Below are positions 1-11,867 of a stretch of DNA of 64,000 bases, piece after piece. Position 1 is the stretch's first letter; each line of letters opens with the position of its first letter. The position numbers were made by a program, and so were the translations under genes. A model generated the notes under the pieces. The model saw only the letters and a list, made by a program, of their open reading frames with translations. It ran no database searches and was not told where the DNA came from. The stretch comes from Vespa crabro (Eukaryota > Arthropoda > Insecta > Hymenoptera > Vespidae): NCBI RefSeq assembly GCF_910589235.1, contig NC_060955.1, positions 5,865,694 to 5,929,693 on the forward strand, given 5' to 3'.

Positions 1-65
1 CGTGGAAGGGTTTATTTAAAGCTACCACTATCGACGCGGTCATTGATCTCGCTAAGAAGAAATAA
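1..65 (+). CDS. Possible 3' end of a protein-coding gene, cut by the window edge
   Basis: From base 3 one frame reads WKGLFKATTIDAVIDLAKKK and stops at TAA (63-65). The composition is mixed, not repeat-derived, and it ends in a basic tail, as many cytosolic proteins do. Two AATAAA hexamers follow at once (61-66 overlapping the stop, and 67-72), which is very close for a cleavage signal but compatible with a short 3' UTR. I do not recognise the family. The other forward frame that is open here (base 1) is arginine- and leucine-rich and less protein-like. Twenty codons can be open by chance, so this is a suggestion only; the sequence left of the window would decide. Confidence 0.3.
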   Translation, partial: WKGLFKATTIDAVIDLAKKK

Positions 66-1588
66 AAATAAAGTAAAAGAAAAGAGGAATCGTCGTAGTC
101 TTTTTTTTAGATATAATCGAAAAGTAAACTAAAAAAGGAAAGAGAGAAAAAAGAGAGAAAGAACGTTGCAATCTTTCAAGTTTTGTGTCCAACCGCGGAT
201 AGATATACACGTATAAGCGGAGAAATGCGGGAAATAATTTACGAGCCCACTACGCGAACCGGACAATCCACGATCGGGCTACCTGATTTATATCGTCGAG
301 ATATGCGACCGATTACCGGTTGGATTATGCGAGCGTCGCAAGACGACATGAGCATGGCTGGCCCTTCCTAACGAGCGGAAGGGAAAGGGCGGTCGGTGTG
401 TTTATCCTACAGACGGTTCCTTATCGTGTTCGGCGTCGTTGTACTCGTAGCCATCGTGGACAGCGGGGCTTATATCGTACCCTGATATCATCCCCAAGAC
501 GCACGGAGATAGAAATAACAAGGGAGAGACATTTCTTTTTGAACGAAAGATGCATCCTGAGTCACGTACTCTCAAAAGGTAAACACGTGCCATTCACGAA
601 ACTGGAATTCGTACGAGTTTTATGCGAGTTATTCAACGATCTGATAAGATTCCCGGTCCTACATGAATTTTTGGTATCATCAAAAACGACCATTGCGATC
701 TACGCGTGTCACTCAACTGGATATTCCATGTTAACGAAATAATTAAAATCCATAGTTAAGAGACTTTTATTCGATTGAACGATAATCACGCTAATTATAT
801 GTTATATAAATATGTAAGTGCGTTTGATTATCTAAGACATAAAACGAAATAATTGCCAAAATTCACATCTAAACTATTATTAATTCACTAAATGGTTTTT
901 AAACTAAATACTATATTTGGATTTATATTCTCGTTTATGAGAAGGTGGTAGCGAGATATAGGAACTTTACATGGCGATCTAGAACTTCGCCAGTTAGTCG
1001 GTCAGCACGGGGAAACATTCTCGAGCCGACGTTTCGCGCGTTAAAATCGCTGTGCGAACTTCTCGAATAACGAGTTCGAGTTTCTCATAATGGGCTAAAA
1101 CCGTAAGACCGTTAAAGCCATGCGGAATCCGTTTTAATCGCGTTGTCCTTCAACTTTTTTCGTTGATCATTATCTCTCTAAAAACTTCCATATACCCTCT
1201 TGCGCTCGTCGACATCGTAGAAGCTTTCCCATATCCGTCAGGATCTGCGGAATGAAATTTTCGACGCGTGAAATCATTAACGAATGTAACGAGAAGATTT
1301 GGAGTGTGCATTCGCAGTACGGGCAATTTGAGGGGTGTTCCGCGACAGAGCGTCGTTACAAGGGAAATCCGAAACTGTATGACGTCGTGCTGACGTGATA
1401 GCGCTTCCCGTGTTACGGCTACCCTCGACACGTTGAATATGGATGACTATCTTCGTCCCCCGTTTCTACCACGACAATCCTAGTCCCGGTGCATCGAGCT
1501 GTCAAGCGGGACGCGGAATTACGCGGCCGTCCGAATGATAAGGCTTTAAGAGCACGTACGTGTGTACGTTCCTACATACATAACTAAC

Positions 1589-1591
<3 letters not shown>

Positions 1592-1622
<31 letters not shown>
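1592..1622. repeat. (AG)n microsatellite, about 15 units
   Basis: An uninterrupted purine dinucleotide run, flanked by unique sequence. It is the first of more than fifty GA/CT arrays in the window. Confidence 0.95.
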
Positions 1623-1625
<3 letters not shown>

Positions 1626-2252
1626 TCAACATACACCAAGATATATATTACATACATAGGTACCTACACACTTGTAAGATAATTTCTCATGTAAGAAAGG
1701 TGTTATCAATTTTTTATCATTTATATCGAACGTTCCCTTAACGAAGCCTATCTCGAAGTCATACGAGTAGATAGAACCAAACAGAAGCAATCGGAACGTC
1801 CTCTTCCGGTAGCCTTTACAGTCTCATTTTAACGCGATAGTCTCTCGTTATTACGACACGCGCTGTCATGTAAGAGAAGAGCGATCGGCGAACATCGTAG
1901 GCGTACATTGGCGCGTGCACCTCCTCTGCAAATATATGAGGGAACGTATCAGTAGAAAGGGTGAATAACCCGAAGTAGGTAAAACTCATCGGCAAAGTCG
2001 TGAATCACACGAGCTAGTGCCCGCTTTGCATACGTCGTCCCCGCGAGCGAGTAAAGCGAATGAGTAAACCAACGAATAAGGTCGCAGCACTTTGGATGGC
2101 GATACCCACGCGTCACTGATATATCACCGAGACTCCTCGTCCCACATCGTGCGAATCGTGCCGCTTAACGTGTACCGTTAATACCCACGATGAACTCGAT
2201 TTTCTCTATCCTTTAGATCTTTTACGTGAAACTCGACTTGTTTTTTCTTTCT

Positions 2253-2255
<3 letters not shown>

Positions 2256-2285
<30 letters not shown>
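2256..2285. repeat. Poly-T tract, 30 bases
   Basis: A pure T homopolymer preceded by short CT units. No target-site duplication or retroposon body is visible next to it, so slippage is the simplest origin. Confidence 0.9.
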
Positions 2286-4649
2286 CTCTTACATTCGTTC
2301 ATCCTACACGACGAAAATATAAAATTTTTTGCTTTTGGCGACACGCAGGAAATTTGGTTTAGTGATTTTATTTTTCTAACACCTCGAAATAAATGCACCT
2401 TTTCCAACCATCACTTTTTTCTTTCTCTTTTATTTTTCTTCTTATTATATGAAAATTTAATTTGAACCTTTTTTTTTAAACTTCAGTTTTATAGAAGTAA
2501 GCTTTATCGTCTTATAAGACGTTTTATTTCTTTTCTTTTCTTTATTTACGTTCCACTCTCTTTCTCTCTCTTTCTCTCTCTCTCCTTTAATTTGTCTTCT
2601 TTTTTCTGATTAAGAATTTCGACACATTCGTCGTTTCGTTATAGTCATGCGCCTGCATACACTCCGTTCGACATACAAAATGGTATTCCGGTTATATACC
2701 GTTCGGCAGGTGTCTCGACTTTAAAGCGTGACACGCATAACAAACGCGTCCCATTTTCTTCGTGAATTTATTTCGATATCATAAGTTATATATATTGTAT
2801 TATATATATATATATATAATAAAATACACTATGTCAACAGGTTTGATACACATCACGCCTATACCGGTTTCGTTAGCATCATAGATGTATTTTGTCGGCA
2901 ACGTTTCTTCTTCGTTGTCTGTTTATAATAGAAACCAGAGATGGTAGAATGGACCATGAACTCGTACGGATTTCGCGCGCGATATTAAAGGCTTTAATGG
3001 AAGGTCATTAATTACCAAGACACGACCCATGCCACTGTAGTCAAGCATTCGTCTTGGAGAATTCTCTTCTTCCCGCGTGAGAATGCTGCGATATCTTCGT
3101 GTGGTACAAGAAGTTCAGAAATATACAGGGTGGACGATATAAACAGTTTCTGGTGAAATTATTACAGACATTAATTACGATCTCCTTTTATTTCATTAAT
3201 GAATTCAGTAATGTCTCATAAAAAATTATTCCAACTTTTTAATTATCAAATTGATTACGATAATATCGATGAGAGACTTTTCAAACATTTATTTTCGTTT
3301 TTTTTTCTTTTTATACCAAAGAACGAATTCACATATTTTGTTACATATCTTTCCCATAGCTTATGGCACATCGACGTCTTCCTCCTTGAAAATAATAATC
3401 GCGATATCGAACGTAGTTTTACTTCATACCTTTAAGAGATTAATCCGGTTTAATCTAAGCACCTCGATCTATTCCATCGTATAAACTGGCCCCCGTTACA
3501 AATGCCCGTAATGAAGAACGATAAAATGATTACAGAGAACGGTAGGATAATATGAGATAAGGGTAACAGAATGTAGATGCGAATAAGTAATAACCAAATG
3601 ATCACGATGTCCGATACGTCGATTAATCCGATCATATAGCAATATCGAGAGAGACAGAAAAGTTCTTGACTTAAATCGCACTCAGTACGATCGTTCTAAA
3701 AAAAAAAAGAAAGAAGGACGAAGAAGAAGGGCTAAGAAGAGAGTGCATCACGAAGAGGAAGATAGATAGAGAGAGAGAGAGAGAGAAGAGAGAAAGAGAG
3801 GTCGATGCTCCAGGAAAATCTCGTGGGTCGCAAATCCTGCGGAGCGTCCGAGAGCTCGACGTCCAGCAAGCGTGAAACATCGTTAATCACGGGCGGATTC
3901 GGTATCGAGTTTCATCCCCTGCCCGAAGCGAGTGCTAGGCAACGTTTTAAGCGAGCGTGCGCGCGTGCGCCTCTCTTTCTCTCTATTTCTCTTATTCGCT
4001 CATTCGTCGTCTTCCTATCTCGCTTCGCTCGACTTACACCTGACGGCGTTGACCGGCACTCTCTCGGTAAAGTCTTCGTGAATGCTTCTACCCCCATAAC
4101 GAGTTCGATACCGCACGGAGCTCAAGCCGTGTCTAATAAGTCGTCGGTGAGCTTACATAAAATAATAAAAGCCGACTCTCGAGTAAGCCATTTTATCTAG
4201 TCGTATTCTACTAGATATAGATAGTACAAATGGATCTATATTATTTCATTTCGCGTTTAAATGAATCTACTTGTTTTAGATACTATATTAGACGGATTTC
4301 TACTTGAAGATTATTACCAATGTATTTTAAACTTTATTACACGTTCCACTTTTATCGGCTCGAAACTGGACCGATAGACAGTTAGTCGCGAGTTCGGAAA
4401 CTACGACGTATCAATATTTGTACTAGCTAAAAAGACTTAAACAGTTAGCTGAGCTTGCTTCGTCCTTGCTCGATCGAACCGGGAAAGAATTTCTAGAGCG
4501 CGACGGGTCTTCGGAGTGAGCGCCTCGAAGGAATTCGATTCGCGACTATTTATCGTGGATCAGTTCAGCGGAGAGCTCCAAGCCACGTCGGTTTCGCGTT
4601 GGGTGTCCAACCAAACGATACATCGCACCAGCTTCGATTTTTTCTTTTT

Positions 4650-4930
4650 TTCTCTCTCTCTTTCTCTCTTTGCTTTCCATCTTTCTCTTTTGTTCGAAAG
4701 ACTGTGAAGAGCGCGTTTTATACGTGCTTTACGCTCGAGGAATACATACAACGAGTATTGCTCGGTAGAGAAAGAGAAAGAGAAAGAGAAAGAGAGAGAG
4801 AGAGAGAGAAAGAGAAAGAGAAAGAAAAAGATATAGCCGAAAGAAAGAGAGAGAAAAAGAGAGAGAAAGAGAGAGAGAGAGAGAAAGAGAGAGAAAGAGA
4901 AAGAAAAAGAAAAAGATATAGCCGAAAGAA

Positions 4931-4964
<34 letters not shown>

Positions 4965-4978
4965 TGAGAGAGAGAGAG
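4650..4978. repeat. CT tract followed by a long GA/GAAA tract with an internal 85-bp duplication
   Basis: A (CT)-rich run (4650-4671) is followed about 95 bases later by an almost pure purine tract (4767-4978). The two are complementary in type and could pair as an imperfect inverted repeat. Inside the purine tract the word GATATAGCCGAAAG occurs at 4830 and again at 4915 with matching flanks, showing that a block of about 85 bp was duplicated in tandem. Confidence 0.9.
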
Positions 4979-5749
4979 GCGTAAATCACGAGGTAATAAC
5001 CATCCTTCGGATAATCAGTGACACTAACGAAGAGCAAAGTTTTCCTATCGAGATACGGGACCATATCTGCCGCGAGTTTTCTCGCGAGAGAGCGTGAGAG
5101 AAAGAGAGAAAGAGGTGAAGGTAGAGAGGGGGTGAGAGAGAGAGAGAGAGTTGAAGAAGATGAGAGAAAGAGAGAGGAAAAAGGCCAGAGAACCTTCGCG
5201 CTGAATAACGTTTAATTGGCTGCAACACCGACACGGCGGCCCTTTCCACGAGCTTCTTCTTCATCTTCATCTCCTTCTTCTTCTTTTATCTTTTTCCTCG
5301 CTTGTTCTTCTTCCCACACTCAATGTCCTTTTCGCGCTTATTTGAACTTTCCACTGTCGAAAGCACGATGAAAATTCCGTCGATTATTTCCACGTTACCT
5401 AGGGCTTTAGTAGCAACGTGAGCGCGCGAAATCAATCGTGGGAGCGCGTCCAGATGAAGGGCAGGACGACGAGGATAAAGTAGGGACAGAGAGTATACGT
5501 TTTACGTATAACCTTTAACGTTTAACGCGTAGGCAATTTCAAACGACGACACGTAGAGCTTTGCTCTTTCACGTTTACGTAGCACTAAATGGACGGTATA
5601 ATCCTACACCGGGATTAACGTACCTTTTATAAGCCTTTCGTCCCTTTCGTTATAGACATATATCTGGACGCGCGTTCTTAAATATCTTTCGTAGCGTCTA
5701 ATCGTACGTCGTCGTGTCTCGTTTAGATCTTCCATCTTTCAACAACAAC

Positions 5750-5840
5750 AAAAAAAATAAAATAAAATAAAAGAAAAGAAAAGAAAAGAAAAGAAAAATA
5801 AAAATAAAAATAAAAATAAAAATAAAAATAAAAATAAAAA
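5750..5840. repeat. A-rich penta/hexanucleotide array, AAAAG then AAAAAT units
   Basis: AAAAT units pass into about five AAAAG units and then about seven AAAAAT units, all on the + strand. The ordered change of unit type suggests successive slippage expansions. Confidence 0.9.
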
Positions 5841-6790
5841 GTTCTTTTCCTTCCAGTTTCCTTTCCCTTTTTCCTTGATCTTACGTTGGGTATATTTTTA
5901 CCAAAGTGTACCCATACATACAACGTATCTTATGCACGTACAATATATTTGTACGTAAGTACACCGTGCTCCCTTTTCAGAGATAGCGTCGCAACAAACG
6001 TGAAAATCTCCGCCTAGTCAACTTGCGACACAGAGAGATACAACGTCGGAAAAGACAGACGGTCAGTCGGCCTCGTAATAAATTGCTACCTTGTATTAAT
6101 GATGTCTCTCCTTTGACTAGGAAGGATACGACACGATTCCCTTGGATCTTTTGCGAAATCTTAACGCTTGTACACGCGCAAATCGTTGCCGCTAAGGTAA
6201 AAGCTCGAAGGATTTGCCACGATAATTTACGTTCCGTCGATCTACCCTCAACTTTTCTTCTTTTCTGGAAACGTGCTCGCCGTAGTCGTTCTCAGGGAAC
6301 GAGTAGATGTACGTGAGTGAATAAACCTCTTCGAGAGGAATAGAACGAACGGAGCTAACTCGATCGACGATAGGAAAGGAAAAAAATATCAAAGAGACCC
6401 TTCGGCGAAAGTCCATCTTCCACTTAGCGTTATATTATTTGCCTTCGAAAGCAGCGTCATTTGTCAGACATTCCCGTTACCTCCTGCGGCATTTCGCGAT
6501 TTTTATTTTATTTTATTTTATTTTTTTTTTTTGTTTCGTTTTGTTTTGTTTAAATCTTAAAGTTGAAGTTAAATCTAATAAGCTCAAGAAATCGACCGCG
6601 CCCCTGACTCTCTTTCATTTTACATCTTATTATTATGACTCCCACATTACCATTTCCTTTTCTCTCTTTCTCTCACTTAATCTTCTCTAGGCCAGTAGGA
6701 TATATCGATCGTAACGCGTTGTCTTTTGACGCGTATCAAACGGTCCTTGAGGCACGCCATAGAGATTCTGGATCAAAGATTCCACTTCCT

Positions 6791-6794
<4 letters not shown>

Positions 6795-6836
<42 letters not shown>

Positions 6837-6859
6837 TCTCTATCTATTTATCTCTCTAT
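6795..6859. repeat. (CT)n with (CTAT) units
   Basis: A CT run grading into CTAT-type units. It makes the flanking frame read Ser-Leu repeats and so inflates an open frame there. Confidence 0.9.
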
Positions 6860-7566
6860 ACCTACCGGCATATCAAATCGAGAACGTATACACAAGCAAA
6901 TCATGGAATCTATCCGTATGTGGATGCGTTACTGAATATGTATTCTCACGCAAGGATGCGTCTGTCGTTTCGAGGCATGTTATATGCGTTTGTCATAGAA
7001 TCCAATTTTAACAATATATCCTTACAATGATCCTAACAATGATCTTAACGATGATCTTTATTATAAGGAAAGAGAAGAGTGAATGATGCCGATAAAAAGA
7101 ATGAAAACTTATGAATCGTATTTCATCGAATTTTCGAACTCAATATAAAGAGTTATTAAAAGTTGTAATAATAAAATTGAGATGTTAAGCCCGAGACGAA
7201 TGAAATTGATCGGAGAAGTCGTAAAACGTCTAACGAACGACGATCGTTACTATTACTTTTGAAAGATCGACGATAATCAAAAACGGTAGATTTCTCGTGT
7301 TATTAAAGTGACAATTACCCACAGTAAGTAGCCACTCGTTAAGAATAGAGCTCTCCTCGTCTGCTTGAAGCGCGAACGGTCATAGAGAAGTAAGAGAATG
7401 GAGCTCGCTCGTTGTAAGAGAAAAACGGTGGAATATTGCATGTTATTTTTCAAAATGAGGACGGTGCCACCATCGTAAGGTCATAGCCCGCTATTACGTG
7501 CTCTTCGCGCGATTCATTATGCGTACAAAGAGAAAGAGAGTGAGTGAGCAAGATAGAAAGGGATAC

Positions 7567-7603
<37 letters not shown>

Positions 7604-7817
7604 CGTGAGAGAAGAAAAGAGCACGTGGCGTTACGATATGATTGATCGCACGGCGTGATCCGTGGAAGCGCCGTGTCCCATCTGTCACCAATAAATATCC
7701 AATTTCACGTTAAGATGATATATAAGACGTTTTAACGGCTAGTTTTTCCCGCGGCATCGCACCTCGTAATAGGATCATTTATTAAGGAAATTGGCCGACG
7801 GTTGCGAAGGAGGCATT

Positions 7818-7854
7818 CGTCGTCGTCCTCGTCGTCGTCGTCGTCGTCGTCGTT
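7818..7854. repeat. (TCG)n trinucleotide array
   Basis: About twelve TCG units with one CCTCG interruption. It is the first of three CpG-bearing triplet arrays within 1.1 kb. A frame through it reads poly-Ser and runs to a GTAAGA at 7866, but no acceptor supports it as an exon. Confidence 0.9.
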
Positions 7855-8118
7855 GATTTTCATCGCCGAGCGGAGGAAAACGCATGTAAGAATATGTATT
7901 CGCGACGTAGGAAACGTAGAACTCGAGGATAAACCGTGTGAATTTTATAAAAGGCAGACACGTTTGAGTCGTTCTATGTATATGACGAATGAGCAAAATC
8001 GATAGAAGAACGTAGTGTATCATTTTTCTTTGAGGCTGAAACTCGGAAACAAATAGTTTGATATTGTAAGAAAAGCAGCTTCTGTCGATACGTTGTCTCG
8101 TTGTCGCTGTCGTTGTTG

Positions 8119-8119
8119 A

Positions 8120-8171
<52 letters not shown>

Positions 8172-8187
8172 GTTGTCGATGTCGTTG
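8119..8187. repeat. (GTC)n / (TCG)n trinucleotide array
   Basis: About twenty triplets, pure in the middle and decaying to TTG and GAT variants at the edges. Depending on frame it encodes poly-Ser or poly-Val on the + strand and poly-Arg, poly-Asp or poly-Thr on the other, which explains the long low-complexity frames on both strands. Confidence 0.9.
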
Positions 8188-8668
8188 GCCGACGCGTCTC
8201 ATCTGCTTTCCAATAAAAGATCGAACGGAAAAAGCATCCGCGACTTTACGAGAGCCGGAAGGATTCCAATTCCTTGTCGAACGAGCTCGCGGAGAAGACT
8301 CTTGGTATCGATCGGCCAAGAAATTCCTATGGCCGCGAGAGGAAGGTCGAAGGACATAAGACAGGTCTCTTTCGCGCTCGTAAATCGCCCTCTTCGTTCT
8401 CCTATACTTCGGAGTAAGGAACGAAATGAAAAAGGCATTGCTGTCTCCCTCATTCGAGAGTTCGAGACACGCTCGAGTACTCACTGCCTTATCTCGTCGA
8501 TGAGCCGAGAAGAAAAGGCATAGACAACAGTGCGACATGCGAGAGATTTATATTTACGATCCCATGGATCGTGGTAGCTCGTAGAAAGAAAAAAAAGATA
8601 GAAAAGAGAGAGAAACAGGGAGAGAGAGAGTATTGGAGAGTGCGAAAAGAGAAAGTAGAAAAAATGTA

Positions 8669-8675
8669 GAGAAAA

Positions 8676-8723
<48 letters not shown>
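8669..8723. repeat. (GA)n microsatellite
   Basis: A GA array of about 27 units with GAAA interruptions at its left end, inside a wider purine-rich stretch from 8585. Confidence 0.9.
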
Positions 8724-8725
<2 letters not shown>

Positions 8726-8865
8726 ATACGGAAAAGGGTAAGGATCCTTCGTTGAAAGTGCATTCAAGCGCGTCGTTTTCGCGGCTCGTTCCATGTTCCG
8801 CTCTCTCCTACGTACCATGTACGTTCGTGTAGGAAACGTGCAGTGTCGCGATGGTCGTTGTATTC

Positions 8866-8882
8866 ACGACGACGACGACGAA

Positions 8883-8914
<32 letters not shown>

Positions 8915-8922
8915 CTACGACG
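8866..8922. repeat. (ACG/GAC)n trinucleotide array
   Basis: GAC triplets with GAA interruptions, the same unit as the two arrays upstream but in the opposite orientation. An ATG frame (8793-8978, 61 codons) crosses it and reads an Asp/Glu run followed by a basic tail; a real small acidic exon cannot be excluded but nothing else supports it. Confidence 0.9.
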
Positions 8923-9871
8923 GCAGGATAGTCGAGAGAAAAAGAAAGAAGCAGGAAAGCCGCAGAGATCATTATTAAAGAGTAATGAATAGTACCGGAA
9001 AGATTCAAACGTGTAAGAGTACGACGCACGATCTCGACGAATATAATTCTTGAGGATGGCGTCATTAACTCCGTAAGTCCTAGGGAAAGAGTGTTAGATA
9101 CCGCGGCGCGTTAGGTTGTTAGGGAAAGAAGAAGCTCGCTCGTAGTTGCGCTCGCACTCGCGAGAAGCAAGAGGACCCCAGGATTCTAACGCCGATCGCA
9201 CGTTGTTACGATGTTTTACGTTAATGCGACTCCACCGTGTACCAGGATATATATGTTCCGAGGGTGGAGAAGCAAGAGGAATAGTAGGAGAAGAAAGAAG
9301 TAGAAGAAGAAGCTAGAAGTTGTTTGTCGAAGGAAGCGAAGAAAGATCGTAACGAGCGCAAAGTTCGCCGCCAGAGAGGTGGATTATTAAAGACTCAAAG
9401 GATGGAGGTACTTAAGGGTACTTTTCATCCTTCGAGCACAACTTCGATGCTTTCTCCGCGATCAATTTCAACGTAAAAGCTTACGGTACTTTCCGGTCTT
9501 TCCATCGCCTTTTAAATGCCTTTCGTTTTTGTAAAGCTTGAAAGGAAGGTCCGACATTGTTTCCGCTAATAAACAATACGAGAATTTCTCCCGTTCGTTT
9601 CAATGTGATCGAGGATCTAGGAAATGGAACGGCAATGACGAAAATAGAAAAAAAATGAAAGGATAGTATAGGAGAAATGAGATAGGACGAAGACGAATGA
9701 GGAGTATCGTACGAAAAATGTAGCGGTTAAGAGGAGTCGATTCGCTCCATTCATAGATCGTTCCCTTGGTTTTACGAGCTTTCTCGTTCATCTTCGAAGC
9801 AGTCACATATCGCTGCGGTGCAATTTCTCGTTATAACAATGTAGCATTATCCGTCTGATTCGTTCGCGGCC

Positions 9872-9898
9872 GGGACCGGGACCGGAACGGGGATGGGG
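9872..9898 (+). other. G-rich patch, near-canonical G-quadruplex motif
   Basis: Runs GGG (9872-9874), GGG (9878-9880), GGGG (9889-9892) and GGGG (9895-9898) are separated by loops of 3, 8 and 2 bases; the middle loop is one base over the usual limit of seven. It lies in a locally GC-rich patch (GGGACC units). Confidence 0.5.
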
Positions 9899-10184
9899 AC
9901 GGAGGAGGAGGTTAAAGGATGAGAATGAACGTGCGGTTGCCCGCGTAAAAAAGAAGAGACGGTAAGGCGTCGGTGCATTGAAACTACGAAGATCCGAGAA
10001 AGAGAGAAAAGTAGAGAGATATCTCGTCCCCTTGAATGCGAGATTCAAAATTATCGCAACGATTCGGAACAGTTAGGTTCGTCTACCGGTCGGGAATGGT
10101 ACGCGCGCGGGCAATGGTATTGCAAATGCGAATACAGAAGCGAAAGAGATGGAAGGAAGAAAGAAAATGAGAAAGAGGAAGAGA

Positions 10185-10245
10185 ATGAGTGAGTGAGTGA
10201 GCGAGCAAGCGAGCGAGCAAGCGAGAGAGAAAGAGAGAGAGAGAG
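10185..10245. repeat. Tetranucleotide array (GTGA, GCGA, GCAA) ending in (GA)n
   Basis: Related four-base units that differ at one or two positions give way to a GA run. Frames through it read Ser-Glu or Ala-Ser repeats and are not genes. Confidence 0.85.
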
Positions 10246-11043
10246 CAAAGAAAACGGAACTGCTTCGTGGAGCAAATGTATGCGCACTCTCGGAGATAAC
10301 GCGAAACCAAGGAGAACTCTTTTCTTTTCTCTCTTTACCCTTTTCCATCTTCCTCTCCTTTCCGAACCCAAGAGCCTCCTTCCTCCCACATTAACGTACT
10401 CGTGCGAGTAAATCTAAGACCAGTGGAGCTAAACTTCTCTGTCCATCCATCTCTCGCAGAATAAATAATTCAATGTTATTATTTAGACGTTTTCTCCTTC
10501 GAATAATAAGAAGGAAAACGAGATAATATTTTTCGAGTTTTTTCTTTCTCAGAGAACCTTTTTCAACTTTGCTTTTACTTATGTTAAAAAAGAAAAAGAG
10601 AAAACTACAGGGGTCGAATGTAATTAGTACGACCGCCGACAATGCTCGTTAAATAGCACACCGTGGAATTATTTGCATTTTCAAATAATATTTTTAATTC
10701 ATTCTTTCGAATATTTTTCTCGACTCTGGAAGAAATGTTTTCTCACGCAAAAATTCAATTTACACGCGCCGAAGTTTCGAGCGCGATAACGAGATAGAAC
10801 GCATAAAAATAAGACATGAAAAAGGATGAAAGTAAGGGTACTCTTAGTCGATGGGACGGAAACATTCGTAACGAAGGAACGTAAAAGAGGATCGAGAAGG
10901 ATAGACGATCGGAGAGGAAGCGTGTTTCAAAAGTATCTTCGTAGCTGGAATTCCTATTCCGTACATTTTCCACATTTTCGATGCACGCGTTCCTCGTTCC
11001 ACTTCTTCGACTCCTTTACGTCCCATCTTGTCCTCATTGTACA

Positions 11044-11090
<47 letters not shown>
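11044..11090. repeat. Compound (CT)14(CA)10 microsatellite
   Basis: A CT run changes directly into a CA run at about 11071, a clean compound dinucleotide locus. Confidence 0.95.
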
Positions 11091-11636
11091 TACACTTTTC
11101 CCTCCACATTTCACCGATTTTCACATTCCCTTAAAAGTCGAAAGCGTTTCGCTCTTCGCGTCACCCGGAGTCAATATTTGTCTCCTGAACCGCTCTACCT
11201 CTCGTGATATTCCCGATTTTCTCTTTTCATCCTTCGACGTATCTCTTACCCTTTTTCGAAGTACCACGTTTCATAGAGATAATAATTTCGTTTCGAAGCA
11301 AGTTCTTGCAAAACGGTATTCATCCAGAAGATAGTTCGCGAATCGACTTTACAGTTAAGACCGAAGATCGGGGCACCATATCGATGGAAAACGAGGAGGA
11401 GGAGGAGGAGGAGATGAAGGAAGAGGAGGAAAGAAGGAGAGTGGACCGTTATTCGTAAAATGGAGAACAAGCACATAATCTTGAAACGATGGTAACGAAT
11501 CGAGGGACTAATATCGTCCCGTATCTCCCAACCATCTTTAAATCTCGATATTCTATCGAAACCGCTCGCGTACACAAGGGTCTTTCATGCTTTCATCTAT
11601 GTGTATTCGCTCCTATCAATGTGTTCCTTGTTCGGT

Positions 11637-11661
11637 ATTAGGAGGCAGGATGCCTCCTAAT
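11637..11661. other. Perfect 11-bp hairpin with a 3-base loop
   Basis: ATTAGGAGGCA (11637-11647) is followed by GGA and then its exact reverse complement (11651-11661). The stem is of mixed composition, unlike the simple repeats around it. No function can be assigned from sequence. Confidence 0.8.
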
Positions 11662-11789
11662 GCACGATCCCGTACTTCCGAGAAGGGATCGCGACCCACC
11701 GAGAGTGCTCGAGAGCCTTAGAAAATCATGTAATTATTACATCAGAGTTAACTGCGCACTTCCTATCGATCGAAGATGGCTCTTGGTTC

Positions 11790-11790
<1 letters not shown>

Positions 11791-11821
<31 letters not shown>

Positions 11822-11867
11822 CACTCTCTCTCTATCTATCTATCTATCTATCTTTCTCTCTTTCTCC
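11791..11867. repeat. (CT)n with an inner (CTAT)n block
   Basis: CT units flank about six CTAT/TATC units, a common compound form in this window. Confidence 0.9.

Larger units (their letters stand above)
73..4640. other. Gene-poor stretch with one CpG-rich block
   Basis: No gene is supported here. Bases 182-760 are rich in CpG and open in more than one frame; one frame at about 411-478 encodes a basic-then-hydrophobic segment (RRFLIVFGVVVLVAIV) but has no ATG and an early stop. Bases 3805-4150 form a second CpG-rich patch after a (GA)n tract; an ATG-started frame there has no other gene signal. The rest is unique sequence with small repeats: (GA) at 3769-3802, a TA run near 2795-2823, and CT runs at 2558-2584. 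Confidence 0.6.

Noticed and set aside
320..742. 140-codon frame with AAAAG|GTAAAC inside it
   Set aside because: The start is TTG, composition is Arg-rich CpG translation, and about two frames of this length are expected by chance in 64 kb.
5960..6050. Strong acceptor-like tcccttttcag at 5971-5981
   Set aside because: All three frames after it stop within about 35 bases and no donor lies in between, so no coding exon fits.
6690..7030. Acceptor-like ttctctag followed by a frame reading PVGYIDRNALSFDAYQ
   Set aside because: The frame runs straight through a (CT)n/(CTAT)n array and no acceptable donor lies before it.
8020..8538. 172-codon frame on the minus strand
   Set aside because: Its centre is an Arg run from the (TCG)n array and it overlaps an equally long frame on the other strand; openness comes from the repeat.
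9100..9125. TTAGG words resembling insect telomere repeat
   Set aside because: Only two separated copies; no tandem (TTAGG)n array anywhere in the window.
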